Positions 34,458 to 43,770 of a stretch of 64,000 bases of DNA are shown here, piece by piece. How positions within the stretch are numbered: position 1 is the stretch's first letter; each line of letters begins with the position of its first letter. The notes below the pieces were generated by a model, which saw only the letters and a list, made by a program, of their open reading frames with translations, did no database searches and was not told the origin of the DNA. The DNA lies in the NCBI GenBank assembly GCA_024693845.1, contig JAILKJ010000082.1, forward strand, positions 1 through 64,000, given 5' to 3'. Source of the stretch: Lachnospiraceae bacterium. Its GTDB lineage: Bacteria; Bacillota; Clostridia; Lachnospirales; Lachnospiraceae. The position numbers and the translations under genes were made by a program.

Positions 34458-37325
34458 ATGAGGAAAAACGGCTGCCTTAATAAATTGAGATGGGGAAAAA
34501 AGATCAGTATGGGCATGGTGATCGTGCTCATACTTTCTGCTTTTATGCCCCTTTCTTCGGGAGCGGAGGAGCTTTCGGAGGGCAGTGTGCCGTCGGAGGC
34601 AGAAGAACTTTCGGACGGTTATGTGCAGCTGGAGGAGGATGAGCTTCCCGGTGTTGTCATTTTGGAAGAGGACGGAACCATCGTAAGGTATTCCGGACAG
34701 GATGCCCTGACCGAGGGTGTCAAAGAAGTGATCGGCGAAGATGAGGATGCTCCGCAGGCTGAGGCAAATATCCCTGAAGGACTTTTGAAGAGCACACAGT
34801 CAAAGGCTGCGTCCGCAGCGGCGGTTTCTGAGAATGCTGCAAAGTCTGCGGCATCAGTTGAAACGACATCGGAAGAGGAGATCTGCGGACAGATGCTGGA
34901 TACCACGGATCTGCCCTCTGTATATGATCCGAGGGTAAGCGGCGCTCTGCCGGCTCTTAGGAACCAGAACCCCTACGGCAGCTGCTGGAGCTTCGGTATC
35001 ACGGCCGCCATGGAAATGAACCTGATCCGCAGAGGGTATGCGGAAAGCAGCATAGATCTGTCCGAAAGACATTTGCTTTATTATTTTTACCGGAAGGGTA
35101 TGACATCCGATCCGCTGAAAAATACCACGGGAGATTATAACGAAGCCTGCGGTGACACGCCGGAGAATGCCCTTTATCTGAACCTGGGAGGCAACAACCT
35201 GCTGACCATCTGGCATCTGGCCAGCCGCTGCGGCCCGGTGGCGGAATCCGTGGCACCCTATGCAGGGCTGGTGGCCGACAAAACAGCTGACGGATCCGGT
35301 CTTCTGGGGATCCCCAATTCGACCCGCAAGGCCTACGGAATGGATGAGGCATATCTTTCCGACGGTTTCATTCTCAATATCGGAACCTCCTATCAGAGCA
35401 GTACCATCAGGAATAAAATGAAGGCCCTGATCAGGACCTACGGGGCCATCGGCACCGGTTATTATGCAATTTCGTCAAGCAGTTATGATAACCCCACCAA
35501 TGACTGCTATTATTATTACGGCAGTAGCTCCTCAACGAATCATAACATCGCCATCGTAGGGTGGGATGACACTTTTTCAAAGAGCAAGTTCAGCTCGCAG
35601 CCCTCTTCGGACGGGGCGTGGCTGGTGCGCAACAGCTACGGAGAGGAGAGCTCCGCCAAGGCTCAGAACGGGTATTTCTGGATATCCTATCAGGATAAGA
35701 GCCTGCAGGGCTCCGGCAAATATGCCGTGGCGCTGGATATGGTCAAAACGGATCTGTATGATAATCTCTACCAGTACGACGGCAATGCCGAATGGAGATC
35801 CTTCCCCGAGGTGATTTCAGCGGCAGGCTCCGTTTTTACGGCAAAGGCCAAGGGCGGGGAGACCCTTCGCGCCATCGGGGTCGGCAATAAAAACGACAAC
35901 ACCTATTATCGTCTCGAGGTATATAAGGATGTAACTTCGGATAACCCGGAAAGCGGCACCCTGGCCTGCTCTCAGACAGGGATGATCGAGATGGGCGGCT
36001 ATCATACCATCCCCTTAAGCAGTCCCGTCAGTCTGACAAGCGGACAGAGGTTCGGTATCGTTTTCAGGGCTCTGACAGCCCAGGGGGCTTCCTCCACCAC
36101 CACGTTGTATTCAGCCTGCTCGGGCACCCGCGCCGACGCCAATTCCGGGGCGGATACCTGGCGTTTTGTGTCCGATACCACGTCTGACCTGAGCTATTAT
36201 CAGAAAGAGGCAGGGGGCAGCTGGCATCGCTGCTCGGATATGAAGGTGGGCTATCTGGACGGCTCTTCCTCCACGACAGCTTTTGAGGAGGGCACGGTTT
36301 CCGAAAACCGCATCGACAGTATTGTAAGGGATGACTTTACGATCCGCTTGAAGGCCTATACTGAAAACGTGGACCCGAACGAGGTGGTGGGAGAGTTTGA
36401 AGATGAGATCGACAACCCCTCCGGCGGACAGGAAAGCGATCCTCAGAAGACCGATCCCGTAAGTACGGATGAGACTGTATGCCAAACGCTGACTCTGGAT
36501 CAGACCGCATCGGATATTTCCCTTGGGAAAGGGATCCAGCTGGTGGCTACGGCCCTTTCCAAGGCAGGAGAGGCACAAAGCGATGTTTTATGGAGCAGCT
36601 CTGATTCTTCTGTTGCGACAGTGACAGACTATGGCTATGTGACGGCCAAAAAGGCGGGGAAGGCCGTGATCACGGCGACCTGCGACGGGGTATCCGCCAC
36701 GTTCACCATTACCGTCCCTCCGAAGGGTACGAAATTCAGTAAGGCTAAGCTTACCGGAAAGACCATCAAGGGGGCCAAACTGAAGCTGACCTGGAAGAAG
36801 GTCAAAGATGCGGACGGCTATATCATCTGGCGCAGTACCGGTAGGAAAGGCACCTACAAGAAGTTTAAGACCATCAAAGGAAACGGAACCCTTTCGAAAA
36901 AGGTTAAAGCCCTGTATGGTAAGAAGCCGTACTGCTTCAAGGTATCCTCCTATGTGAAGGCAAAGGACGGAAGTATGATCATATCGGAACCTTCGGCCTA
37001 TGTCAGCGCCGTTTCGGAAGCGGAAGACTTCAGCGCTAAGGCAAGGACCAATAAAAGAGTGGTCCTGACCTGGAAGAAAGGGAAAAGGGTCGACGGATTC
37101 AAGGTGTACCGTTCCACGGAAAAGAACGGCGATTATCAGGGCATCGGAAGCATCAAAGTATCGGATGTCAAGGGCAAGAGCTTTAAGATGACGGATGTTG
37201 CGCCGAAGAAGAACAAGACCTATTACTACAAGATCCGCAGTTACAAACGGATCGGCGGTGTGAAGGTCTGGCTGCCGGGCAAAAGGATCAGCATCAAAAC
37301 CAGTCCGCTGCAGGAATTACAGTAA
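34458..37325 (+). CDS. Secreted papain-like (C1A) cysteine peptidase with Big2 and Fn3-like tail
   Basis: The 955-residue exported protein starts with a signal peptide (about 1-36, ending LSSGAEE). Residues about 150-420 form a C1A peptidase: LRNQNPYGSCWSFG with oxyanion Gln170 and nucleophile Cys176, NHNIAIVGWDD with His362, and LVRNSYGEE with Asn392. A middle lectin-like or beta domain follows (about 430-640). The tail has a Big2-like unit (LWSSSDSSVATVTDYGYVTA) and two Fn3-like segments (LKLTWKKVKDADGYIIWRS, VVLTWKKGKRVDGFKVYRS). No LPXTG or membrane anchor is present; the basic tail might bind the wall. The substrate is unknown. Position between exporter and rfbB suggests a surface role tied to the polymer, though co-location is the only evidence. 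Confidence 0.9.
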   Translation: MRKNGCLNKLRWGKKISMGMVIVLILSAFMPLSSGAEELSEGSVPSEAEELSDGYVQLEEDELPGVVILEEDGTIVRYSGQDALTEGVKEVIGEDEDAPQAEANIPEGLLKSTQSKAASAAAVSENAAKSAASVETTSEEEICGQMLDTTDLPSVYDPRVSGALPALRNQNPYGSCWSFGITAAMEMNLIRRGYAESSIDLSERHLLYYFYRKGMTSDPLKNTTGDYNEACGDTPENALYLNLGGNNLLTIWHLASRCGPVAESVAPYAGLVADKTADGSGLLGIPNSTRKAYGMDEAYLSDGFILNIGTSYQSSTIRNKMKALIRTYGAIGTGYYAISSSSYDNPTNDCYYYYGSSSSTNHNIAIVGWDDTFSKSKFSSQPSSDGAWLVRNSYGEESSAKAQNGYFWISYQDKSLQGSGKYAVALDMVKTDLYDNLYQYDGNAEWRSFPEVISAAGSVFTAKAKGGETLRAIGVGNKNDNTYYRLEVYKDVTSDNPESGTLACSQTGMIEMGGYHTIPLSSPVSLTSGQRFGIVFRALTAQGASSTTTLYSACSGTRADANSGADTWRFVSDTTSDLSYYQKEAGGSWHRCSDMKVGYLDGSSSTTAFEEGTVSENRIDSIVRDDFTIRLKAYTENVDPNEVVGEFEDEIDNPSGGQESDPQKTDPVSTDETVCQTLTLDQTASDISLGKGIQLVATALSKAGEAQSDVLWSSSDSSVATVTDYGYVTAKKAGKAVITATCDGVSATFTITVPPKGTKFSKAKLTGKTIKGAKLKLTWKKVKDADGYIIWRSTGRKGTYKKFKTIKGNGTLSKKVKALYGKKPYCFKVSSYVKAKDGSMIISEPSAYVSAVSEAEDFSAKARTNKRVVLTWKKGKRVDGFKVYRSTEKNGDYQGIGSIKVSDVKGKSFKMTDVAPKKNKTYYYKIRSYKRIGGVKVWLPGKRISIKTSPLQELQ

Positions 37326-37333
37326 GAAATTAA

Positions 37334-37362
37334 GTGCAAAAAAGATGATTTTATAGTACAAT
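37334..37362 (+). promoter_or_regulatory. Probable promoter for rfbB
   Basis: A good -10 box TACAAT (37357-37362) is preceded by a poor -35 (GTGCAA 37334-37339, 17 bases). The -10 and its context resemble those at 30275 and 32526. Confidence 0.5.
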
Positions 37363-37396
37363 AAAGTATCATGCTATGCATAATCAAGGAGGCAAA

Positions 37397-38476
37397 ATGA
37401 GAACTTATCTGGTAACGGGCGGCGCCGGCTTCATCGGCTCCAATTACATTCATTACATGTTTCGCAAATACGGGGATCAGATCCGCATCATCAATGTGGA
37501 CAAGCTGACCTATGCGGGCAATCTGGAGAACCTGACAGAGGTGGAAAAGCTCCCTAACTACACTTTTGTAAAGGCAGACATCTGCGACAAGGAAGCCATC
37601 TCCGGGATCTTTGCAGAGAACGATATTGACAGGGTGGTGCATTTCGCGGCCGAGAGTCATGTGGACCGCAGCATCAAGAACCCCGAGGTGTTTGTACAGA
37701 CAAATGTTCTTGGTACCGCTGTAATGCTCAATGCGGCAAGGGCAGCCTGGGAGAAGGAGGACGGAACCTATCCCGAGGGCAAGAAGTTCCTTCATGTATC
37801 CACGGACGAGGTTTACGGCTCACTTCCCGAGGGAGAGGGCTACTTCTACGAGACCACGCCCTACAGCCCTCACAGCCCTTACTCCTCCAGTAAGGCAGGC
37901 TCCGATATGCTGGTGAAGGCATATATGGACACCTATCATTTCCCGGCGAACATCACCAACTGCTCCAACAACTACGGACCTTACCAGTTCCCCGAGAAGC
38001 TCATCCCGCTGATCATCAACAATGCACTGAACGGTAAGAAGCTTCCCGTATACGGCGATGGTAAAAATGTCCGCGACTGGCTCTATGTGGAGGATCATGC
38101 CAAGGCCATCGATATGGTACAGGAGCAGGGAAGACTGTTTGAGACCTACAACGTGGGCGGCCACAACGAAAAGCAGAACATTCAGATTGTTGAGATCATC
38201 ATCGAGACCCTCCAGGAGATGCTGCCGGATTCCGATCCGAGAAAAGCCCATGTCTCCAAGGACCTGATCACCTATGTGGAGGATCGCAAGGGCCATGACA
38301 GACGCTATGCCATCGCACCTGACAAGATCAAGGCAGAGATCGGCTGGGAGCCGGAGACCATGTTCAAGGACGGCATCAAGAAGACCATCCGCTGGTATTT
38401 CGAGCACGAAGACTGGATGAAGAACGTGACCAGCGGCGATTATCAGAAATACTACGAGACCATGTATACGGTCTGA
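37397..38476 (+). CDS. rfbB: dTDP-glucose 4,6-dehydratase
   Basis: RfbB converts dTDP-glucose to dTDP-4-keto-6-deoxyglucose, the second step to dTDP-rhamnose. The start is ATG 37397: an AAGGAGG site lies just before it, while the ATG at 37376 has none. The 359-residue extended SDR has TYLVTGGAGFIGSNYIHYM, VDKLTYAGNLENL, VHFAAESHVDRSI, FLHVSTDEVYGSLPE and the catalytic YSSSKAGSDMLV, with NNYGPYQFPEKLIPL. Length and motifs are standard. A 133-base gap containing a strong hairpin separates it from rfbA. Confidence 0.97.
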   Translation: MRTYLVTGGAGFIGSNYIHYMFRKYGDQIRIINVDKLTYAGNLENLTEVEKLPNYTFVKADICDKEAISGIFAENDIDRVVHFAAESHVDRSIKNPEVFVQTNVLGTAVMLNAARAAWEKEDGTYPEGKKFLHVSTDEVYGSLPEGEGYFYETTPYSPHSPYSSSKAGSDMLVKAYMDTYHFPANITNCSNNYGPYQFPEKLIPLIINNALNGKKLPVYGDGKNVRDWLYVEDHAKAIDMVQEQGRLFETYNVGGHNEKQNIQIVEIIIETLQEMLPDSDPRKAHVSKDLITYVEDRKGHDRRYAIAPDKIKAEIGWEPETMFKDGIKKTIRWYFEHEDWMKNVTSGDYQKYYETMYTV

Positions 38477-38513
38477 GTTATTGGATTTACAGCAGAGCAC
38501 TTCGAAGATCCTG

Positions 38514-38562
38514 TTTCCGTGATCGACTTTAGCCGGTTTTTGGCTAACGGAGATCACGGAAA
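38514..38562 (+). other. Strong hairpin between rfbB and rfbA
   Basis: TTTCCGTGATC (38514-38524) is exactly complementary to GATCACGGAAA (38552-38562). Inside, TAGCC (38530-38534) pairs with GGCTA (38542-38546), around a GGTTTTT loop. No T-run follows, so it is not a typical intrinsic terminator. It may stabilise or process the rfbB transcript. Confidence 0.65.
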
Positions 38563-38609
38563 TATGATCGAGAAGTAATCTGCGTATATTGCAAAAAAGG
38601 AGTATACAG

Positions 38610-39488
38610 ATGAAAGGTTTGATCCTTGCCGGAGGCTCCGGCACCAGACTATATCCACTGACCAAAGCGATCTCCAAGCAGATCATGCCGGTCTATGACA
38701 AGCCCATGATCTATTATCCCCTGTCCACCCTGATGCTTTCCGGCATCCGCGAGGTGCTGATCATCTCCACCCCCAGAGATCTTCCCGTATTTCAGGAACT
38801 TCTGGGAAGCGGTGAGCAGCTGGGCATGCGGTTTGAGTATGCCATCCAGGAGCAGCCCAGAGGTCTGGCGGACGCTTTTATCATCGGTGCTGATTTCATC
38901 GGCGATGACAGTGCGGCCCTGGTACTGGGAGATAACATTTTTTACGGACAGAGCTTTTCGGGGATCCTGCGCAGGACCAAGGAGCGGATCGACAGCGAGA
39001 AGGGTGCCACCATCTTCGGTTATTATGTAAGAGATCCCAGGGAATACGGAGTTGTGGAATTCGATGAGTCGGGCAAGGCCATTTCCATCGAAGAGAAGCC
39101 TGAGAACCCCAAGAGCAACTATGCCGTTCCGGGACTGTATTTTTATGACAATGATGTGGTTGAGATCGCGAAAAACGTAAAGCCTTCCGCAAGGGGAGAG
39201 ATTGAGATCACCAGCATCAATAACGAATATCTGAGAAGAGGCACGCTGCAGGTGGAAACCCTGGGCAGAGGCTTTGCATGGCTGGATACCGGCAATCACG
39301 ATTCGCTGCTTGACGCATCGGATTTCGTTGCGGCGTTCCAGAAGCGGCAGGGACTTTACATTTCCTGCATCGAGGAGATCGCATTTAAGAGAGGCTTTAT
39401 CGACAAGGAGCAGCTGCTTAAGCTGGCCGAGCCTCTGATGAAGACCAATTACGGAAAATATCTGACTGAGGTAGCCAATGGACTCTAG
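38610..39488 (+). CDS. rfbA: Glucose-1-phosphate thymidylyltransferase
   Basis: RfbA makes dTDP-glucose from dTTP and glucose-1-phosphate, the first step to dTDP-rhamnose. The 292-residue protein starts [20 protein letters not shown] at ATG 38610, seven bases after GGAG. The in-frame TTG upstream would encode the ribosome site and is not used. Family motifs are [51 protein letters not shown] and [17 protein letters not shown]. The last 11 bases overlap the lysozyme gene, coupling a nucleotide-sugar enzyme to a secreted wall hydrolase. Confidence 0.97.
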   Translation: MKGLILAGGSGTRLYPLTKAISKQIMPVYDKPMIYYPLSTLMLSGIREVLIISTPRDLPVFQELLGSGEQLGMRFEYAIQEQPRGLADAFIIGADFIGDDSAALVLGDNIFYGQSFSGILRRTKERIDSEKGATIFGYYVRDPREYGVVEFDESGKAISIEEKPENPKSNYAVPGLYFYDNDVVEIAKNVKPSARGEIEITSINNEYLRRGTLQVETLGRGFAWLDTGNHDSLLDASDFVAAFQKRQGLYISCIEEIAFKRGFIDKEQLLKLAEPLMKTNYGKYLTEVANGL

Positions 39489-40926
39489 GCTGAAAAGGAT
39501 GGGCATCCTGTTTGCCGTCCTGATGATGTCCCTGGTGGTAGGGGTCGTGCTTTTGGTGAACTATTCCCGGAAGCCCCGTCGCCGCCCGCGGCAGGATTCG
39601 GCGCAGGAGTCTGTTGCAAAGGCAGAAGAAGATCTGACAAAGGTGGATCATGACCTGGTTGAGAAGTATCAGCTCAACCCGGCGCGTGATCCATATGCTT
39701 TTTTACAGGATGAAACCTTCTTCGTATCTGAGAATACGAAGGGGGAAGAGGAGACGGAGTCGGCTTCGGCTCTCTCTTTGCTTGCCTCCACTATCATGAA
39801 GGATCTTCGTATCTTCGTGGTGGACGGCTCGGGAGCCATTGTCACGGGACAGGATTTTGAAGTGAAGGTTTCCGGGAGCGGCGGAAAGGATGAGCGGGTC
39901 CTGAAGGACAGCGATACCGACGGGATCCTCTATACGGACGGCTTGTCCGCAGGGGAGTATGAGGTGGTGCTGGAGCAGAGGGAGGGGTATTCCGTACCCT
40001 TTGATCCGCTGAAGATCACCATCTCCGATCAGATCTCCTACACGGCGCTTCATGATATTTCCTTCCTGATCCATGACGAGAGTTCTGTGGATGCCGAGAA
40101 GGAGGATACGGCAGTCCGGGAGGCCGAGAGCGATGCGGACGGAACGGAGACCAACGTGCGGCTGCAGGATGGCGTGAGCATCTTCGGTATCGATGTTTCC
40201 AAGTGGAACAAGCAGATCGACTGGCAAAAAGTGAAGGCCGCAGGAGTGGATTTTGCCATTATCCGATGCGGCTACCGCGGTTCCGGCAGCGGTTATCTCA
40301 TCGAGGATCCCCGGTTTGAAGAGAATATCAAAAATGCCACGGAGGCAGGGGTGAACGTGGGCGTGTACTTTTTCACCCAGGCAAAAACACCCGCCGAGGG
40401 CGTGGAGGAGGCCAGCATGGTGTTGAGCCTATGCAAGGAATATAAGCTGGCCTTTCCCATGTATATCGATACGGAAGGCGCCGGCGGAAACGGACGGGCC
40501 GACGGCCTGGGCGTAGCGGAGCGTACGGCAGCTGTAAAGGCCTTCTGTGAGACCATAGAGAATGCGGGCTATACTGCAGGCGTTTACGCCAGCAAGTATT
40601 GGCTTTTAAAGAACCTGAACATGGAGGAACTGGGGGGATACAGTATCTGGCTGGCGCAGTATTCCTCCAAGGCAAGCTACAACGGGGCTTACGATATGTG
40701 GCAGTACACCTCCGCAGGTCGGATCGACGGTATCGATACGCTGGTGGATTATGACCTTTCCTATGTTGACTTCGTGACCGGTAAAAAGAGCGAGCCGGGA
40801 CTTCGTGAGGCGGCGGGAGAGGGTGATGCGAATCCCGAGGGGCAGCAAAATCCCGAAGCACAGCAGAACCCTGACGGAGAGCAAAATCCCGATGGGCAGC
40901 AAAATCCGGAGGAGACCCCGCAATGA
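39478..40926 (+). CDS. Membrane-anchored GH25 lysozyme-like muramidase
   Basis: The 482-residue protein starts with a basic N-terminus and one hydrophobic span (about 9-29), so it is probably anchored with the enzyme outside. A charged linker is followed by a beta-rich segment with [21 protein letters not shown] (about 105-195), like an SpaA/Cna-B-type repeat. The GH25 domain runs from about 237 to 440: [43 protein letters not shown] and WLAQYSS. The DVSKWN and DTE motifs hold the expected catalytic acids. The C-terminus is a short Asn-Pro-Gln-rich repeat. It overlaps rfbA by 11 bases and the next gene by four, so it is translationally embedded in the polysaccharide operon. Confidence 0.9.
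   Translation: MDSRLKRMGILFAVLMMSLVVGVVLLVNYSRKPRRRPRQDSAQESVAKAEEDLTKVDHDLVEKYQLNPARDPYAFLQDETFFVSENTKGEEETESASALSLLASTIMKDLRIFVVDGSGAIVTGQDFEVKVSGSGGKDERVLKDSDTDGILYTDGLSAGEYEVVLEQREGYSVPFDPLKITISDQISYTALHDISFLIHDESSVDAEKEDTAVREAESDADGTETNVRLQDGVSIFGIDVSKWNKQIDWQKVKAAGVDFAIIRCGYRGSGSGYLIEDPRFEENIKNATEAGVNVGVYFFTQAKTPAEGVEEASMVLSLCKEYKLAFPMYIDTEGAGGNGRADGLGVAERTAAVKAFCETIENAGYTAGVYASKYWLLKNLNMEELGGYSIWLAQYSSKASYNGAYDMWQYTSAGRIDGIDTLVDYDLSYVDFVTGKKSEPGLREAAGEGDANPEGQQNPEAQQNPDGEQNPDGQQNPEETPQ
40831..40917 (+). repeat. 18-base tandem repeat encoding an NPxxQQ tail
   Basis: About 4.7 copies of an 18-base unit encode [24 protein letters not shown] and a final NPEETPQ at the C-terminus of the lysozyme. 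Copies differ by a few bases. The tail may interact with the wall or be prone to length variation. Confidence 0.8.
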
Positions 40927-42701
40927 GTGAGAGCGGCAGCGGAAAGAAAACTGCATATCTGTGGTATGTCCTCCTGGTTCTGCTTACGATCCTTTCGTTA
41001 GCAGGTGCTTACAAGACCCTGTTTTTCAGTGCGGATATCGACGAAGCCTACGCCCTTTCCCAGGCCCAGAGACTTCTGGGAGGAGACAGGCTGCTGTTGG
41101 AGATGTGGGAACCCCATCAGTTCTCGGCTCTTCTGTATGCACCGCTGGTATGGGTTTTTGAGTTGATCGCAGGTCCCGAAGGAAAGGGGCTTGTTCTGAT
41201 GCTGCGAGGCACCGGCCTGGTGATCCAGGCGGCTTTGGCTATCCTTTTATACAGGAGTCTGGCTAAGGAAAAGCGAAGCTGCAGTGCTCTGCTTTCCGCC
41301 TTTCTGTATTTCAATTTTACCCCCAAGCATATTCAGTCACCGGAATTCTGCGGTATGTTCTTCTGGGCTCTGACGGCCCTTCTTTTGCTGCTCAGACCCA
41401 GTTCGGTAGATGATGGTGAGAAAAGGGAAGAAAAGCCGGATGAGAAAAAGGCCGGTGTCTTATACGGGATCCTCACAGGTCTGTGTATGAGTGTGATGGT
41501 CCTCTGCTATCCTACGGCTCTGATGGTCTTTATCTGTGTATTTTTCCTGCTTTGGAAAAAGGACCGTAAGCAGGCGCTTACTTTCGTGGCTACCTGCGGA
41601 GTGCTTGCTGTTTGTGTCCTTGCCTGGATGGCAACCCGGGGAAGCCTTGCGACAGCCTTTTCCAATCTTCCCAATATGCTGGGCGATTCCTCTCACAAGC
41701 AGTCCTTATGGGAGACGCTGATCTGGCACGGCAGTAATCTGTTTGCCATGCTGAGGATCCCTGCAGCCCTGCTGGTGATCAGTCTTTCCGGCAAAGCGGT
41801 ACTGGATAAGGACGGCAGTAAAAAAGGCCTGTTCTGGGGAGTGACCTACCTGTGCTTTGGTCTGATCATGATCAAACAGTTTCACGGCATCAGTGGCAAA
41901 GTATATTATGATTTCCTGCCGGTTTTGGCACAGCTTTCGCTGCTGGCGGCTGTCTGGCTCTTTGTATTCGGACATGAAAATGTGAAGGACGGGGAAGAAA
42001 GGCGGTATCTGAAGCAGGCCTGGATCCTTTCTCTTCTCTGCCTTATCTGCATGATGAGCCTGTCCAATCTGCCGGCTGACTATTCCATGGGGATCTGGCT
42101 GCCCTTCCTGCTGATGTTTTTCTGCAGTGCGGCGTCAGAGTTTGCACCGGCTGACTTTTCGATAAAGGGGAAGGCAATGGATAAACGGGTCGCCGGAGCG
42201 GGGCTTTTGTTCCTTGTACTGGTGCTGAGCCTTCAGATCTTCGCCGTAAGGCTTTTCCTTGTGCGGTTTTCCGGCAATCAGAGAAGGAATATCTTTGAAG
42301 AATACTATCAGGTAAATCACGGTCCCATTGCGGGCATCCGCCTGGGTGGGGACGACTGGCAGCATTACGATGATATCCTCCATGCCTATGTGGAGGGGAT
42401 ATCGGAGGAGGATAAGGTGCTCTATGTAGGGGCCAGCCTGTATTTTTACAGCCTTCTGAGAAGCGATCAGATCGCTACGGGAAATACCATTTCCACCCCC
42501 GTCTACGATGAACAGCTCCTGGAGTACTACCGGCAGTTCCCGGAAAGGCTCCCCACGGCACTTGTGCTGGACGGCGGCTATGTGGCCGATTATGCCTCTT
42601 TTATGGATAAAGAGCCTTTTGCATCCTTTGTGTCGGAACATTTCGACATGGAAAACGGACAGACCTTCGGATCTCTGGTGGTCTATCATGCCTACCGCTG
42701 A
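40923..42701 (+). CDS. GT-C-like polytopic membrane glycosyltransferase, copy 1
   Basis: The 592-residue protein has about twelve hydrophobic spans. After the first helix it carries SADIDEAYALSQAQRLLGGD and MWEPHQFSA. An acidic DIDE motif in the first outer loop is the hallmark position in GT39/ArnT-like GT-C enzymes, which use polyprenyl-phosphate sugars on the outer face. The C-terminal soluble part contains GNTISTPVYDEQLLEYY. It is clearly paralogous to the 577-residue protein at 47421, which shares both segments. It starts in the stop of the lysozyme gene (ATGA). The likely role is extracytoplasmic decoration of the exported polymer; donor and acceptor are unknown. Confidence 0.8.
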   Translation: MSESGSGKKTAYLWYVLLVLLTILSLAGAYKTLFFSADIDEAYALSQAQRLLGGDRLLLEMWEPHQFSALLYAPLVWVFELIAGPEGKGLVLMLRGTGLVIQAALAILLYRSLAKEKRSCSALLSAFLYFNFTPKHIQSPEFCGMFFWALTALLLLLRPSSVDDGEKREEKPDEKKAGVLYGILTGLCMSVMVLCYPTALMVFICVFFLLWKKDRKQALTFVATCGVLAVCVLAWMATRGSLATAFSNLPNMLGDSSHKQSLWETLIWHGSNLFAMLRIPAALLVISLSGKAVLDKDGSKKGLFWGVTYLCFGLIMIKQFHGISGKVYYDFLPVLAQLSLLAAVWLFVFGHENVKDGEERRYLKQAWILSLLCLICMMSLSNLPADYSMGIWLPFLLMFFCSAASEFAPADFSIKGKAMDKRVAGAGLLFLVLVLSLQIFAVRLFLVRFSGNQRRNIFEEYYQVNHGPIAGIRLGGDDWQHYDDILHAYVEGISEEDKVLYVGASLYFYSLLRSDQIATGNTISTPVYDEQLLEYYRQFPERLPTALVLDGGYVADYASFMDKEPFASFVSEHFDMENGQTFGSLVVYHAYR

Positions 42702-42746
42702 AAAGCACCGGACATGTCGGTGAAAGGATCGGGGATTTCCCGTCCC

Positions 42747-42781
42747 GGGCATGTGACAGATGCCCCTGTTTATGATAAAAT
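42747..42781 (+). promoter_or_regulatory. Promoter with inverted repeat around the -35 box
   Basis: GTGACA (42753-42758), 17 bases, TAAAAT (42776-42781). GGGCAT (42747-42752) and ATGCCC (42760-42765) flank the -35 box as a perfect inverted repeat, a possible operator. Transcription would begin near 42788, which rules out the in-frame ATG at 42760 and supports ATG 42820. Confidence 0.62.
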
Positions 42782-42819
42782 CTGTATGTTGTATATGGCT
42801 GAAAAGGGAAACTCTGAGC

Positions 42820-43770
42820 ATGGTAATACTGTCATACCTTCTTGCCGGAGCGTATCTGCTTCTTATCCCATTCGTTATCGGACAGGCAGCGGATAAGCTG
42901 AGCAAGGGAAGGCTGAACAAACGAATAGGAAATCCGTACCCGGCAGCATGTATCTTGCTGTCGGGGTATTTTGAGATCGCATTTCTGGCGGCTCTCAGGC
43001 TGGGCTTGAATCTGAAGCAGCTGAGCCTCGGGTATGGCATCTCTGTCCTTGTTCTTGCCCTTGTCAGCATCCCCTTTGCACTGAAGGCTGAAAAGCCGGC
43101 GATGCCGAAGGGGAAAGTGCTGTTCCCGGCGGCGGTCTGCTTTGCGCTGATCATGGTATCCCTTCTGTTTCAAAGAACGGTGGCTACCACCTATCTGTAC
43201 AGCGGAGCCGAGACGGTGACAACCCTTGCGGGACAGGCTGCAAACGGTCCGCTTTCCGCAGTTGCCGGTATCGATCCTCTTACCGGAAGGGAGGGAGCGG
43301 GGCAGCTTTGCAAAGGGATCTATGCTTTTTATGCATCTCTCTGTCTTATGAGCGGAGCGGGTCCGTCGGGGCTTCTGAAGTTTGTGATCAACCCCTGGAT
43401 CCTTTTTCTGGGATTTGTCATGGTGCGTAAGGCGGCGCTTACTTTTTCCGAAAAGGCGGCAGACGGAGCCTGCCTCTGCTTCGGCCTTGCGACCCTCTGT
43501 GCCAATACGGCGTACCGGAATCCTTTTTATGATCTTGTGCATCTTGCGTATGAGGGCAGGGCTTTCATGGCCTTTCTGATCCTGCCCTTTATCTTTGTGG
43601 TGATAAGGCCTTCCGCAAAGGCCTCCCAATATGCCTTTGAGATACTTTGCCTTTTGCTCATGCTGCCGGCGGCCATATTGTCCTGCGGCACATTGATGGG
43701 CGGTTTGCTGCTGCTTGGGGCAGCTTTTCTATGGAGAGTCGGCTTATGGATATCATCCTGTATTTCTTAA
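42820..43770 (+). CDS. Polytopic membrane protein, module copy 1, first half
   Basis: I do not recognise a characterised function. The 316-residue protein is almost entirely hydrophobic, with about nine spans. The start ATG 42820 follows AAGGGA and a promoter at 42753. Its region from about 225 to 262 (NPFYDLVHLAYEGRAFMAFLILPFIFVV, read in two pieces) matches the corresponding part of the protein at 44659 (QGKALFVGIGIPFIYLV), so the two are paralogues. The next gene begins inside its 3' end and supplies a soluble tail. It may be one half of a GT-C-like or lipid-carrier-handling protein, possibly of the DUF6077 kind, though that name is uncertain. Confidence 0.7.
   Translation: MVILSYLLAGAYLLLIPFVIGQAADKLSKGRLNKRIGNPYPAACILLSGYFEIAFLAALRLGLNLKQLSLGYGISVLVLALVSIPFALKAEKPAMPKGKVLFPAAVCFALIMVSLLFQRTVATTYLYSGAETVTTLAGQAANGPLSAVAGIDPLTGREGAGQLCKGIYAFYASLCLMSGAGPSGLLKFVINPWILFLGFVMVRKAALTFSEKAADGACLCFGLATLCANTAYRNPFYDLVHLAYEGRAFMAFLILPFIFVVIRPSAKASQYAFEILCLLLMLPAAILSCGTLMGGLLLLGAAFLWRVGLWISSCIS

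Noticed and set aside
40831..40917. CRISPR-like or noncoding repeat array
   Set aside because: The repeats are contiguous, 18 bases long and in frame, encoding a protein tail; there are no spacers.
26949..40926. Sortase (LPXTG) anchors on the secreted enzymes
   Set aside because: None of the three C-termini has an LPXTG-like motif with a hydrophobic tail; the lysozyme has an N-terminal membrane span instead.
42760..42819. Upstream start for the first module protein
   Set aside because: The ATG at 42760 lies between the -35 and -10 boxes of a good promoter; ATG 42820 follows a ribosome site.
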